From assembly GCA_008360975.2 (NCBI GenBank), contig VLJF02000034.1, positions 1,757,810 through 1,821,809 of the forward strand: 64,000 nt of DNA. The letters run 5' to 3'. The notes under the pieces are model-generated. The model was not told where the DNA came from. It made no database searches and worked only from the letters and a program-made list of their open reading frames with translations. The position numbers were made by a program, and so were the translations under genes. This DNA comes from Lichenostomus cassidix (taxonomy: Eukaryota > Chordata > Aves > Passeriformes > Meliphagidae). Below are positions 30,914 through 60,624 of the stretch, in pieces; the first letter of the stretch is position 1, and the number at the start of each line of letters is the position of its first letter.

Positions 30914-32404
30914 CTGGGGACCGGTTTGGGGAGGAAATCCCAAATTTAAATTGAGAATTTTGAGTTTCCCAAGCAAACCCGAAATCTGAGTTTCCCGCCA
31001 AAAACTGCAAATTTCCCGCCAAAAAACCCCAAATTCCTGTCAAAATCCCCAAATTCCTGTCAAAATCCCCAAATTCCTGTCAAAATCCCCAAATTTTCTG
31101 TCAAAATCCCCAAATTTCCTGCCAAAATCCCCAAATTATTCTTGACAAATCCCCAAATTCACCCCAAAATTCCCGCAAAATCCCCAAAATTCCCGCCAAA
31201 ATCCCCAAATTTTCTGCCAAAATCCCCAAATTTTCTGCCAAAATCCCAAAATTTCTGTCAAAACCCCAAATTTTCTGCCAAAAACCCCAAATTCCCGCCA
31301 AAAAAAACCCAAAATTCCCGCCAAAATCCCCAAATTTCTGCCAAAATCCAATTCCTGTCAAAATCCCCAAATTTTCTGCCAAAATCCCCAAATTTTCTGC
31401 CAAAATCCCCAAATTTTCTGCCAAAAACCCCAAATTCCTGTCAAAATCCCCAAATTTCCTGCAAAATCCCCAAAATTCCCACCAAAATCCCCAAAAAAAC
31501 CCCCAAAATCCCACTCAGAAATCCAAAAATCCCCAAAAACCCCAAAACTCAAAAATCCCCCAAAAACCCCAAATCCCCAAATTTTCTGCCAAAATCCCCA
31601 AATTCCTGTCAAAATCCCAAAATTTCTGCCAAAAAAACCCCAAAATTCCCACCAAAATCCCAAAAACCCCAAAATCTCATTCAGAAACTCCAAAAACCCC
31701 ATTAACCCAAAACTCAAAATCTCCCCAAAAAAACCCAAAAATCCCCAAAATTCCGCCAAAAAACCCAAAAATTTCCCGCCAAAAACCCCAAATTTTCTGC
31801 CAAAATCCCCAAATTTTCTGCCAAAAAACCCCAAAATTCCCACCAAAATCCCCCAAAAAACCCCAAAATCTCATTCAGAAACTCCAAAAACCCCATTAAG
31901 TAACCCAAACAGCCCCAAAAACCCCCAAAATCTCCCCAAAACCCCAAATTTCCTGCCAAAAAACCCCAAAATTCCACCAAGATCCCAAAATCCCCCAAAA
32001 TCCCAAAAAACCCCAAAATCCCCCCAAAACCCCCAAATTTCCTGCCAAAATCCCCAAATTTTCTTGACGAAATCCCCAAATTCACCCCAAAATTCCCACC
32101 AAAAACCCAAAATTTCGCGCCAAAAAAACCCCAAAATTCCCACCAAAAAACCCTAAAATTCCTGTCAAAATCCCCAAATTCCCGCCAAAATCCCCAAATT
32201 TTCTGCCAAAATCCACAAATTCCTGTCAAAATCCACAAGTTTTCTGCCAAAATCTCCAAAATTCCTGCCAAAAAAACCCCAAATTCCTGTCAAAATCCCC
32301 AAAATTCCTGTCAAAATCCCCAAATTCCCACCAAAAACCCTAAAATTCCCTCCAAAAACCCCAAAATTCCCTAAATTTCGCGCCAAAAAAGCCCAAAATT
32401 CCCA

Positions 32405-32487
32405 AAAGCTCCAGCGGCCAGCACCCCGTGGGGATGAAACCCGAACAGGTAATTCCTGCTGGGATCCAGCGGCGCCGTGCGGATCAG
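32405..32487 (-). pseudogene. MOGAT3 HPHG-exon fragment, acceptor end, copy 6
   Basis: Same fragment; its flanks correspond to copy 2. Confidence 0.92.
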
Positions 32488-33486
32488 CTGGGGACGGATT
32501 TGGGGAGGGAAAATCCCAAATTGAAATCGAGAATTGAAAGTTTTTTAAGAGCCCCAAACCCCGAAATCTGAGTTTCCCGCCAAAAACTGCAAATTTCCCG
32601 CCAAAAAACCCGCAAATTCCTGTCAAAATCCCCAAATTCCCGCCAAAAAAACCCTAAAATTCCCACCAAAATCCCCAAATTTTCTGCCAAAAAATCCACA
32701 AATTCCTGTCAAAAAACCAAAAATTTCCCGCCAAAATCCCCAAATTTTCTGCCAAAATCTCCAAATTTCCTGCCAAAAAATCCCAAATTCCTGTCAAAAT
32801 CCACAATATTCCTGCCAAAAATCCCCAAATTCCCGCCAAAATCCCCAAAATTTCTGCCAAAACCCTAAAATTCCTGTCAAAATCCCCAAATTTTCTGCCA
32901 AAAAACCCAAATTCCTGTCAAAATCCCCAAATTTTCTGCCAAAAAACCCCAAATTCCTGTCAAAATCCCCAAATTCCTGTCAAAATCCCCAAATTTTCTG
33001 CCAAAATCCCCAAATTTCCTGTCAAAATCCCCAAATTTTCTGCCAAAAACCCCAAATTCCTGTCAAAATCCACAAAATTCCTGTCAAAAATCCCTAAAAT
33101 TCCTGTCAAAATCCCCAAATTTTCGGCCAAAATCCCCAAATTTTCGGCCAAAATCCCCAAAATCCCCCCAAAAACCCCAAATTTCCTGCCAAAAACCCCA
33201 AATTTTCTTGACGAAATCCCCAAATTCACCCCAAAATTCCCGCCAAAAACCCTAAAATTCCCACCAAAAACCCAACATTTCGCGCCAAAAAACCCCAAAA
33301 TTTCCCACCAAAATCCCCAAATTCACCCCAAAATCCCCAAATTCACCCCAAAATTCCCTCCAAAAACACCAAATTCCCTAAATTTCGCGCCAAAAATCCC
33401 CAAAATTCCCGCCAAAAACCCCAAAATTCCCTCCAAAAACCCCAAAATTCCCTAAATTTCGCGCCAAAAAAGCCCAAAATTCCCCA

Positions 33487-33569
33487 AAAGCTCCAGCGGC
33501 CAGCACCCCGTGGGGATGAAACCCGAACAGGTAATTCCTGCTGGGATCCAGCGGCGCCGTGCGGATCAG
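33487..33569 (-). pseudogene. MOGAT3 HPHG-exon fragment, acceptor end, copy 7
   Basis: Same fragment. The upstream flank on the gene strand matches copy 1, with TTTTCCCAAGCCCC. Confidence 0.92.
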
Positions 33570-34285
33570 CTGGGGACGGATTTTGGGGAGGAAAATCCCA
33601 AATTTAAATTGAGAATTTTGAGTTTTCCCAAGCCCCAAACCCCGAAATCTGAGTTTCCCGCCAAAAACTGCAAATTTCCCGCCAAAAAACCCCAAATTCC
33701 TGTCAAAATCCCCAAATTCCCGCCAAAAAAACCCTAAAATTCCCACCAAAAACCCCAAATTCCTGCCAAAATCCCCAAATTTCCTGCCCAAATCCACAAA
33801 TTCCTGTCAAAATCCACAAGTTTTCTGCCAAAAACCCCAAAATTCCTGCCAAAAAACCCCAAAATTCCCACCAAAATCCCAAAAAAAACCCCAAAATCTC
33901 ACTCAGAAACTCCAAAAACCCCATTGAGTAACCCAAACAGCCCCAAAATCCCCCAAAATCCCCAAAAAATCACCCCAAAACCACCAAAAAACCCCCAAAA
34001 TCCCAAATTTCCCGCCAAAAAACCCCAAAATTCCCACCAAGATCCCAAAATCCCCAAAAATCCCCAAAAAACCCCAAAATCCCCCAAAAAACCCCCAAAT
34101 TTCCTGCCAAAATCCCCAAATTCACCCCAAAATCCCCAAATTCACCCCAAAATTCCCTCCAAAAACCCCAAATTCCCTAAATTTCGCGCCAAAAAACCCC
34201 AAAATTCCCGCCAAAAACCCCAAAATTCCCGCCAAAAACCCCAAAATTCCCTAAATTTCGCGCCAAAAAAGCCCAAAATTCCCCA

Positions 34286-34368
34286 AAAGCTCCAGCGGCC
34301 AGCACCCCGTGGGGATGAAACCCGAACAGGTAATTCCTGCTGGGATCCAGCGGCGCCGTGCGGATCAG
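34286..34368 (-). pseudogene. MOGAT3 HPHG-exon fragment, acceptor end, copy 8
   Basis: The last copy before the gap; nearly identical to copy 3 and its surroundings. Confidence 0.92.
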
Positions 34369-34557
34369 CTGGGGACGGATTTGGGGAGGAAAAATCCCAA
34401 ATTTCAATTGAGAATTGAAAGTTTTTTAAGAGCCCCAAACCCCGAAATCTGAGTTTCCCGCCAAAAACTGCAAATTTCCCGCCAAAAACCCTAAAATTCC
34501 TGTCAAAATCCCCAAATTTCCTGTCAAAATCCACAAATTTTCTGCCAAAAACCCCAA

Positions 34558-35057
34558 NNNNNNNNNNNNNNNNNNNNNNNNNNNNNNNNNNNNNNNNNNN
34601 NNNNNNNNNNNNNNNNNNNNNNNNNNNNNNNNNNNNNNNNNNNNNNNNNNNNNNNNNNNNNNNNNNNNNNNNNNNNNNNNNNNNNNNNNNNNNNNNNNNN
34701 NNNNNNNNNNNNNNNNNNNNNNNNNNNNNNNNNNNNNNNNNNNNNNNNNNNNNNNNNNNNNNNNNNNNNNNNNNNNNNNNNNNNNNNNNNNNNNNNNNNN
34801 NNNNNNNNNNNNNNNNNNNNNNNNNNNNNNNNNNNNNNNNNNNNNNNNNNNNNNNNNNNNNNNNNNNNNNNNNNNNNNNNNNNNNNNNNNNNNNNNNNNN
34901 NNNNNNNNNNNNNNNNNNNNNNNNNNNNNNNNNNNNNNNNNNNNNNNNNNNNNNNNNNNNNNNNNNNNNNNNNNNNNNNNNNNNNNNNNNNNNNNNNNNN
35001 NNNNNNNNNNNNNNNNNNNNNNNNNNNNNNNNNNNNNNNNNNNNNNNNNNNNNNNNN
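34558..35057. other. Assembly gap (500 N)
   Basis: Exactly 500 N, the same length as the second gap, so this is a fixed-size placeholder and the real length is unknown. The missing first exons of MOGAT3 could lie here, because the gene reads towards lower coordinates and no N-terminal exon is seen between 26596 and 36900. Confidence 0.98.
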
Positions 35058-36640
35058 TAATAGCGGGAATGGGGAAATCGTGAGGGGAAAAGAGCGAGAG
35101 GGAATAATAGCGGGAATGGTGCCGGGATGGGGAAGATCGTGAGGGGAAAAGAGCGAGAGGGGATAAAGGGAATAATAGCGGGAATGACAAATCGTGAGGG
35201 GAAAAGAGCGAGAGGGAATAATATTGGGAATAATACCGGGAATGGCTGGGGAAATCGTGAGGGGAAAAGAGCGAGAGGGAAAAATACCAGGAATAATAGC
35301 GGGAATGGTGCCGGGGTGGGGAAGATCGTGAGGGGAAAAAATGGCGGGAGAGGGTTGGGAATAATAATGGGAATAATACCGGGAATGACAGCGGGAATGG
35401 GCAAATCGTGAGGGGAAAAGAGCGAGAGGGAATAACAGGAATAATAGCGGGAATGGGGAAATCGTGAGGGGAAAAGAGCGAGAGGGAATCCCGGGAATAA
35501 TAGCGGGAATGGGCAAATCGTGAGGGGAAAACATTGTGGAGGAGCTTCAGGAATGGCGGCGGGATGGGGAAGATCGTGAGGGGAAAAGACGCGGGAGAGA
35601 GGGAATAAAAGGGGAATAATACCGGGAATGGCAAATCGTGAGGGGAAAAGAGCGAGAGGGAATAACAGGAATAATCCGGGAATGGGCAAATCGTGAGGGG
35701 AAAACAGTGGAGGAGCTTCGGGAATGGCAGCGGGATGGGGAAGATCGTGAGGGGAAAAGACGGCGGGGGAGATTTGGGAATAAACCGAGAATGGGCAAAT
35801 CGTGAGGGGAAAAGAGCGAGAGGGAATAACAGGAATAATAGCGGGAATGGGGAAATCGTGAGGGGAAAAGAGCGAGAGGGAATAATAGCGGGAATGGTGC
35901 CGGGCTGGGGAAGATCGTGAGGGGAAAAGAGCGAGAGGGGATAAAGGGAATAATAGCGGGAATGGGCAAATCGTGAGGGGAAAAACCCGAGAGGGAATTT
36001 CGGGAATAATAGCGGGAATGGGGAAATCGTGAGGGGAAAAAATGGCGGGAGAGGTTTGGGAATAATAGTGTGAATAATACCGGGAATAGCGCTGGGATGG
36101 GAAAGATCGTGAGGGGAAAAATGGTGAGAGAGATTTGGGAATAATAGTGGGAATAATATCAGGAATAATACCAGGGGTAATAGTGGGAATAATGGGAATA
36201 ATACTAGGAATAATAGTGGGAATAATAGTGAGAATAATACTGGGAATCATACCTGGAATGGGGCTGGGATGGGAAAGATTGTGAGGGGAAAAAATGGTGG
36301 GAGAGATCTGGGAATAATGGGAATAATATCGGGGAAAAATAGTGGGAAAAATAATGGTGGGAATAATAGTGGGAATGGCTATTAATAGTTAATAGTACTA
36401 ATAATATTAGTAGTAGTGGGAATAATAGCAGGAAGGGCAAATTGTGAGGGGAAAAAATGGTGAGAGAGGTTTGGGAATAATATTGAGAATAATAGTGGGA
36501 ATAATAGTGGGAATAATATGGGGAATAATAGTGGGAATAATAGCGGGAATAGCAAATTGTGAGGGGAAAAAATGGTGGGAGAGGTTTGGGAATAATAGTG
36601 GGAATAATAGTGGGAATAATAGTGGGAATAATACCAGGAA
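35058..36640. repeat. GGGAATAATAGCGGGAATGG / AAATCGTGAGGGGAAAA minisatellite
   Basis: Units of about 45-70 bases combine AATAATAGCGGGAATGG, AAATCGTGAGGGGAAAAGAG and CGAGAGGGAATAA. Towards the right they decay into a 12-base TAGTGGGAATAA repeat. It is purine-rich on the plus strand throughout. This block differs in sequence from both neighbouring gene arrays and lies between MOGAT3 and COPS6. No gene is seen. Confidence 0.92.
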
Positions 36641-36954
36641 TAGCGCTTTTTTTCCTTTTTTCCCCCATTTATCCCCAATTTTTGGCAACCAAACCCCAAT
36701 TTTTGGGGTGTTAACACCGAATTTGGGGTGGCCACGCCCCTCACCTGTTAGCCACGCCCCCAGGTGTTGCTCAAGGTGATTTTTCCCACCTTTTTTCCCT
36801 CATTTATCCCCAATTTTTGGCAACCAAACCCCAATTTTTGGCAACCAAACCCCCATTTTTGGGGTGTTAACCCCAAATTTGGGATGACCACGCCCACATT
36901 TGGGTGGCCACGCCCCTCAGCTGCTGGCCACGCCCCCCAGGTGTGTCGCAGGTG
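36641..36954 (+). promoter_or_regulatory. Duplicated flank upstream of COPS6 with CCACGCCCC boxes
   Basis: Two tandem copies of about 180 bases (36660-36785 and 36790-36955) carry CCAATTTTTGGCAACCAAAC, a GTTAAC-type motif and repeated GGCCACGCCCC boxes. The boxes are Sp/KLF-like, which would fit a COPS6 promoter. Alternatively this is the end of an intron, because GTCGCAG precedes GTGATGGCAGG and mammalian COPS6 has V-M-A at this point. Confidence 0.45.
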
Positions 36955-56276
<19,322 letters not shown>

Positions 56277-56378
56277 AAAAATCCCCAAAATTTATCCCAA
56301 AAAATTCGGGAGTTATCCCCAGAAATTCGGGAGAACACGAGGAATATGAAAAGTCCTGGTTTGGGGTGGTTTGGGGCA

Positions 56379-56384
56379 ATAAAA
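56379..56384 (+). terminator. COPS6: First polyadenylation signal of COPS6 (AATAAA)
   Basis: AATAAA lies 103 bases after the TAG stop. It is the first of 14 equivalent signals, so the transcript may end here or at any later unit. Confidence 0.7.
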
Positions 56385-56768
56385 GTGATGAAAAATGGGA
56401 AAAAATCTGAATTTTTGGTGGTTTTTCGTGGTGTAAAATGAGATTTTTGAGCTGAAAAATGGAGTTGGGATTCCCAAAAATTCAGGAATTATCCCCAAAA
56501 ATTTGGGAATTTTCCAGGAATTTGGGGATCCGGATTTGGGGTGGTTTGGGTCAATAAAAGTGGTGAAAAATGGGAAAATATCTGATTTTTTGGTGTTTTT
56601 TTGGGGTAAAAATGGGATTTTGGGGAAAGAAAAGAGGAAAAAATTCCCAGGATTTTGGGAATCCCAAATTCGGGTTGGAAACTCCCAGTTTTGGGGAGTT
56701 TGGGATGAAATTTTGGGGATGAAATGAAGAAATTTTGGGATTTTTATCCCAATTTTTGGAGTTTCTCT

Positions 56769-56803
56769 GAATCGGCCGCCGCATGAGGGGACTCTTCTTC
56801 TAG
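56769..56803 (+). pseudogene. Copy 1 of the COPS6 C-terminal codons and stop
   Basis: GAATCGGCCGCCGCATGAGG through TTCTTCTAG is identical to the end of the real exon and is followed by the same AAAAATCCCCAAAATTTATC 3'UTR start. It has no upstream exon part. Confidence 0.9.
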
Positions 56804-58295
56804 AAAAATCCCCAAAATTTATCCCAAAAATCATCCCAGAAATTCGGGAATTATCCCCAGAAATTCGGGAGAACACGAGGAATATAAAAAGTCCTGGTTT
56901 GGGGTGGTTTGGGGCAATAAAAGTGATGAAAAATGGGAAAAAATCTGAATTTTTGGTGGTTTTTTGGGAGGAAAAATGAGATTTTTGAGCTGAAAAATGG
57001 AGAAATGATTCCCAAAAATTTGGGAATTTTCCAGGAATTTGGGGATCCGGATTTGGGGTGGTTTGGGTCAATAAAAGTGATGAAAAATGGAAAAAAATCT
57101 GAATTTTTGGTGTTTTTTTGGAAGAAAAAATGAGATTTTTGAGCTAAAGAATGGAGTTGGGATTCCCAAAAATTCGGGAATTTTCCCCAAAAATTTGGGA
57201 ATTTTCCAGGAATATGAAAAGTCCTGATTTGGGGCAATAAAAGTGGTGAAAAATGGAAAAAAAATCTGAATTTTTGGTGGTTTTTTGGAAGGAAAAATGA
57301 GATTTTTGAGCTGAAGAATGGGGTTGGGATTCCCAAAAATTATTCCCAAAATTTTGGGAATTTTCCAGGAATTTGGGGATCCGGATTTGGGGTGGTTTGG
57401 GGCAATAAAAGTGGTGAAAAATGGGAAAAAATGTGAATTTTTCGTGGTTTTTTGGAAGGAAAAATGAGATTTTTGAGCTAAAGAATGGAGTTGGGATTCC
57501 CAAAAAATTTGGGAATTATTCCCAAAAATTTGGGAGAATCCCAGGAATTCTGGGAGTCCAAATTTTGGGTGATTTGGGGCAATAAAAGTGATGAAAAATG
57601 GGAAAAAATGCGAATTTTTGGTGTTTTTTTGGGAGGAAAAATGAGATTTTTGAGTTAAAAATGGAGTTGGGATTCCCAAAAATTATCCCCAAAAATTTGG
57701 GAATTTTCCAGGAATTTGGGGATCCGGATTTGGGGTGGTTTGGGTCAATAAAAGTGGTGAAAAATGGGAAAAAAATCTGATTTTTTGGTGGTTTTTTGGG
57801 GTAAAAATGGGTTTTTGGGATTCCTGAAATGATTCTCAAAAATTTGGGAATTTTCCCAAAAATTTGGGAATTTTCTAGGAATTTGGGGATCCGGATTTGG
57901 GATGGTTTGGGGCAATAAAAGTGATGAAAAATGGGAAAAAAAAGTGAATTTTTGGGGTTTTTTGGAAGGAAAAATGAGATTTTTGAGCTGAAAAATGGAG
58001 TTGGGATTCCCAAAAATTCGGGAATTATCCCCAAAAATTTGGGAATTTTCCAGGAATATGAAAAGTCCTGATTTGGGTCAATAAAAGTGGTGAAAAATGG
58101 AAAAAAATCTGATTTTTTGGTGGTTTTTTGAAGGAAAAATGAGATTTTGGGGAAAGAAAAGAGGAAAAAATTCCCAGGATTTTGGGAATCCCAAATTCGG
58201 GTTGGAAACTCTCAGTTTTGGGGAATTTGGGAGGAAATTTTGGGAATGAAATGAAGAAATTTTGGGATTTTTATCCCAATTTTTGGAGTTTCTCT

Positions 58296-58330
58296 GAATC
58301 GGCCGCAGCATGAGGAGATTCTTCTTCTAG
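58296..58330 (+). pseudogene. Copy 2 of the COPS6 C-terminal codons and stop
   Basis: As copy 1 with three substitutions (CCGCAGCATGAGGAGATTC), so it is older or less constrained. Confidence 0.88.
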
Positions 58331-59030
58331 AAAAATCCCCAAAATTTATCCCAAAAATCATCCCAAAAATTCGGGAATTATCCCCAGAAATTCGGGAGAA
58401 CACGAGGAATATGAAAAGTCCTGGTTTGGGGTGGTTTGGGGCAATAAAAGTGATGAAAAATGGGAAAAAATCTGAATTTTTGGTGGTTTTTTGGGAGAAA
58501 AAATGAGATTTTTGAGCTAAAAAATGGAGAAATTATTCCCAAAAATTTGGGAATTTTCCAGGAATTTGGGGATCCGGATTTGGGGAGGTTTGGGGCAATA
58601 AAAGTGGTGAAAAATGGAAAAAAATCTGAATTTTTGGTGGTTTTTTGGAAGGAAAAATGAGATTTTTGAGCTAAAGAATGGAGTTGAGATTCCCAAAAAT
58701 TTGGGAATTATCCCCAAAAATTTGGGAGAATCCCAGGAATTCTGGGAGTCCAAATTTTGGATGGTTTGGGTCAATAAAAGTGGTGAAAAATGGGAAAAAA
58801 TCTGAATTTTTCGTGTTTTTTCGTGGTGTAAAATGAGATTTTTGAGCTAAAAATGGAGTTGGGATTCCCAAAATTATTCCCAAAATTTGGGAATTTTCCA
58901 GGAATTTGGGGATCCGGATTTGGGGTGGTTTGGGGCAATAAAAGTGGTGAAAAATGGGAAAAAATCTGAATTTTTGGTGGTTTTTTGGAGTAAAAATGGG
59001 TTTTTGGGATTCCTGAAATTCCCAAAATTT

Positions 59031-60076
59031 AGATTTTTTGGGGGTAAAAATGGGAATTTTTTGGGGTAAAAAAAGGATTTTTTGGGGTAAAAAAGGGAAT
59101 TTTTGAGAGAGAAAAAGAGGATTTTTTGGGGTAAAAAAGGAATTTCTGGGGCAAAAAAGGAGATTTTTTCTGGAGTAAAAAAAGGATTTTTTGGGGTAAA
59201 AAAGGAGATATTTGGGGTAAAAGATTTTTTGGGGTAAAAAAGGAGATTTTTGGGGTAAAAAAGAGGATTTTTTTGGGAGTAAAAACAGGAATTTTTGAGA
59301 GGAAAAAAGATTTTTTGGGGTAAAAAAGGGAATTTTTTGGGGTAAAAAAGGAGATTTTTTTGGAGTAAAAAAAGGATTTTTTGGGGTAAAAAAGGAGAAT
59401 TTTGGGGTAAAAGGAATTATTTTGGGAGTAAAAACAAATTTTTGAAGTAAAAAAGGAAATTTTGGGTAAAAAGGATTTTGGGAGTATAAAAGGATTTTTG
59501 GGTTAAAAGTTTTGGGGTCAAAGGAGATTTTTGGGAAATGGCAATTTTTTGGGGTAAAAGGATTTTTTGGGTTAAAAGATTTTTGGGTAAAAGGGAATTT
59601 TGGGGTAAAGGAATTTTTGGGGTAAAAAGAGAATTTTGGGGTAAAAAAGAGGATTTTTTTGGGAGTAAAAACAATTTTTTTGGGGTAAAAAGGAATTTTT
59701 TGGGGTAAAAAAAGGAATTTTCTGGGTTAAAAAAAGGAGATTTTTTAGGTAAAAAAGGGAATTTTTTGGGGTAAAAAAGGAGATTTTTTGGGAGTAAAAA
59801 AGCAAATTTTTGGGGTAAAAAAGGAGATTTTTGGGGCAAAAAATATTTTTTTGGAGTAAAAAAAGGATTTTTTGGGGTAAAAAAAGGAATTTTTTGGGGT
59901 GAAAAAGGGAAATTTTGGGGTAAAAAAAGGAGATTTTTTGGGTAAAAAAGGGGATTTTTTAGGTAAAAAAGGGATTTTTTGGGGGTAAAAAAGTGAATTT
60001 TTTGGAGAGAAAAATAGGAATTTTTGGGGGGTAAAAAAAGGATTTTTTGGGGTAAAAAAGGGAAATTTTTGGGGTA
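59031..60076. repeat. TTTTTTGGGGTAAAAAAGGAGA minisatellite
   Basis: Short units of 18-25 bases (TTTTTTGGGGTAAAAAAGG) run into the gap. Between 59400 and 59660 runs are shorter than on either side. No gene is seen. Confidence 0.92.
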
Positions 60077-60576
60077 NNNNNNNNNNNNNNNNNNNNNNNN
60101 NNNNNNNNNNNNNNNNNNNNNNNNNNNNNNNNNNNNNNNNNNNNNNNNNNNNNNNNNNNNNNNNNNNNNNNNNNNNNNNNNNNNNNNNNNNNNNNNNNNN
60201 NNNNNNNNNNNNNNNNNNNNNNNNNNNNNNNNNNNNNNNNNNNNNNNNNNNNNNNNNNNNNNNNNNNNNNNNNNNNNNNNNNNNNNNNNNNNNNNNNNNN
60301 NNNNNNNNNNNNNNNNNNNNNNNNNNNNNNNNNNNNNNNNNNNNNNNNNNNNNNNNNNNNNNNNNNNNNNNNNNNNNNNNNNNNNNNNNNNNNNNNNNNN
60401 NNNNNNNNNNNNNNNNNNNNNNNNNNNNNNNNNNNNNNNNNNNNNNNNNNNNNNNNNNNNNNNNNNNNNNNNNNNNNNNNNNNNNNNNNNNNNNNNNNNN
60501 NNNNNNNNNNNNNNNNNNNNNNNNNNNNNNNNNNNNNNNNNNNNNNNNNNNNNNNNNNNNNNNNNNNNNNNNNNNN
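60077..60576. other. Assembly gap (500 N)
   Basis: A fixed-size placeholder like the first gap. MCM7 has many exons upstream of those seen to the right and none of them is visible between COPS6 and this point, so the true gap is probably several kilobases or the join is wrong. Confidence 0.98.
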
Positions 60577-60624
60577 ACATCTGCCAGGACCTTGCTGGCC
60601 ATCCTGCGCCTGGCCACGGCTCTG
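60577..60624 (+). CDS. MCM7: MCM7 exon end TSARTLLAILRLATAL, first copy (at the gap edge)
   Basis: It starts flush with the gap and ends at a GTGAGT donor. It is the candidate for the end of the real exon, because the donor-end copies in this window lie downstream of their exon. The acceptor would be inside the gap. Its ACGGCTCTG differs from the ACTGCCCTG of the four later copies. Confidence 0.7.

Larger units (their letters stand above)
26596..34557. repeat. 8-kb CTGCCAAAATCCCCAAATT array with eight exon fragments
   Basis: Base units of 19-23 bases (CCCGCCAAAATCCCCAAATT, CCTGTCAAAATCCCC, TTTTCTTGACGAAATCCCC) fill the region upstream of the HPHG exon. Higher-order copying is plain: 27.2-28.8 kb corresponds to 30.8-32.4 kb, and 28.9-29.9 kb to 33.6-34.56 kb. 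The array runs into the gap. Confidence 0.92.
56277..59030 (+). repeat. COPS6 3'UTR array with 14 AATAAA signals
   Basis: Units of about 150-200 bases carry GGAATTTGGGGATCCGGATT, GTGGTTTGGG and CAATAAAAGTGGTGAAAAAT, plus GAGATTTTTGAGCTGAAAAA. AATAAA occurs at 56379, 56553, 56916, 57070, 57236, 57404, 57581, 57747, 57914, 58080, 58443, 58597, 58773 and 58937. Two units also carry the last codons and stop of COPS6 (56769-56803 and 58296-58330). Confidence 0.92.

Noticed and set aside
26391..34368. Nine separate MOGAT-family genes or a gene cluster
   Set aside because: Eight of the nine HPHG segments stop after about 83 bases at the same break and lack the rest of the exon; only 26391-26595 is complete.
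36904..36954. An upstream ATG at 36904 as the COPS6 start
   Set aside because: The added residues ([17 protein letters not shown]) come from the CCACGCCCC repeat and have no counterpart in COPS6; the start at 36955 matches the conserved [11 protein letters not shown].
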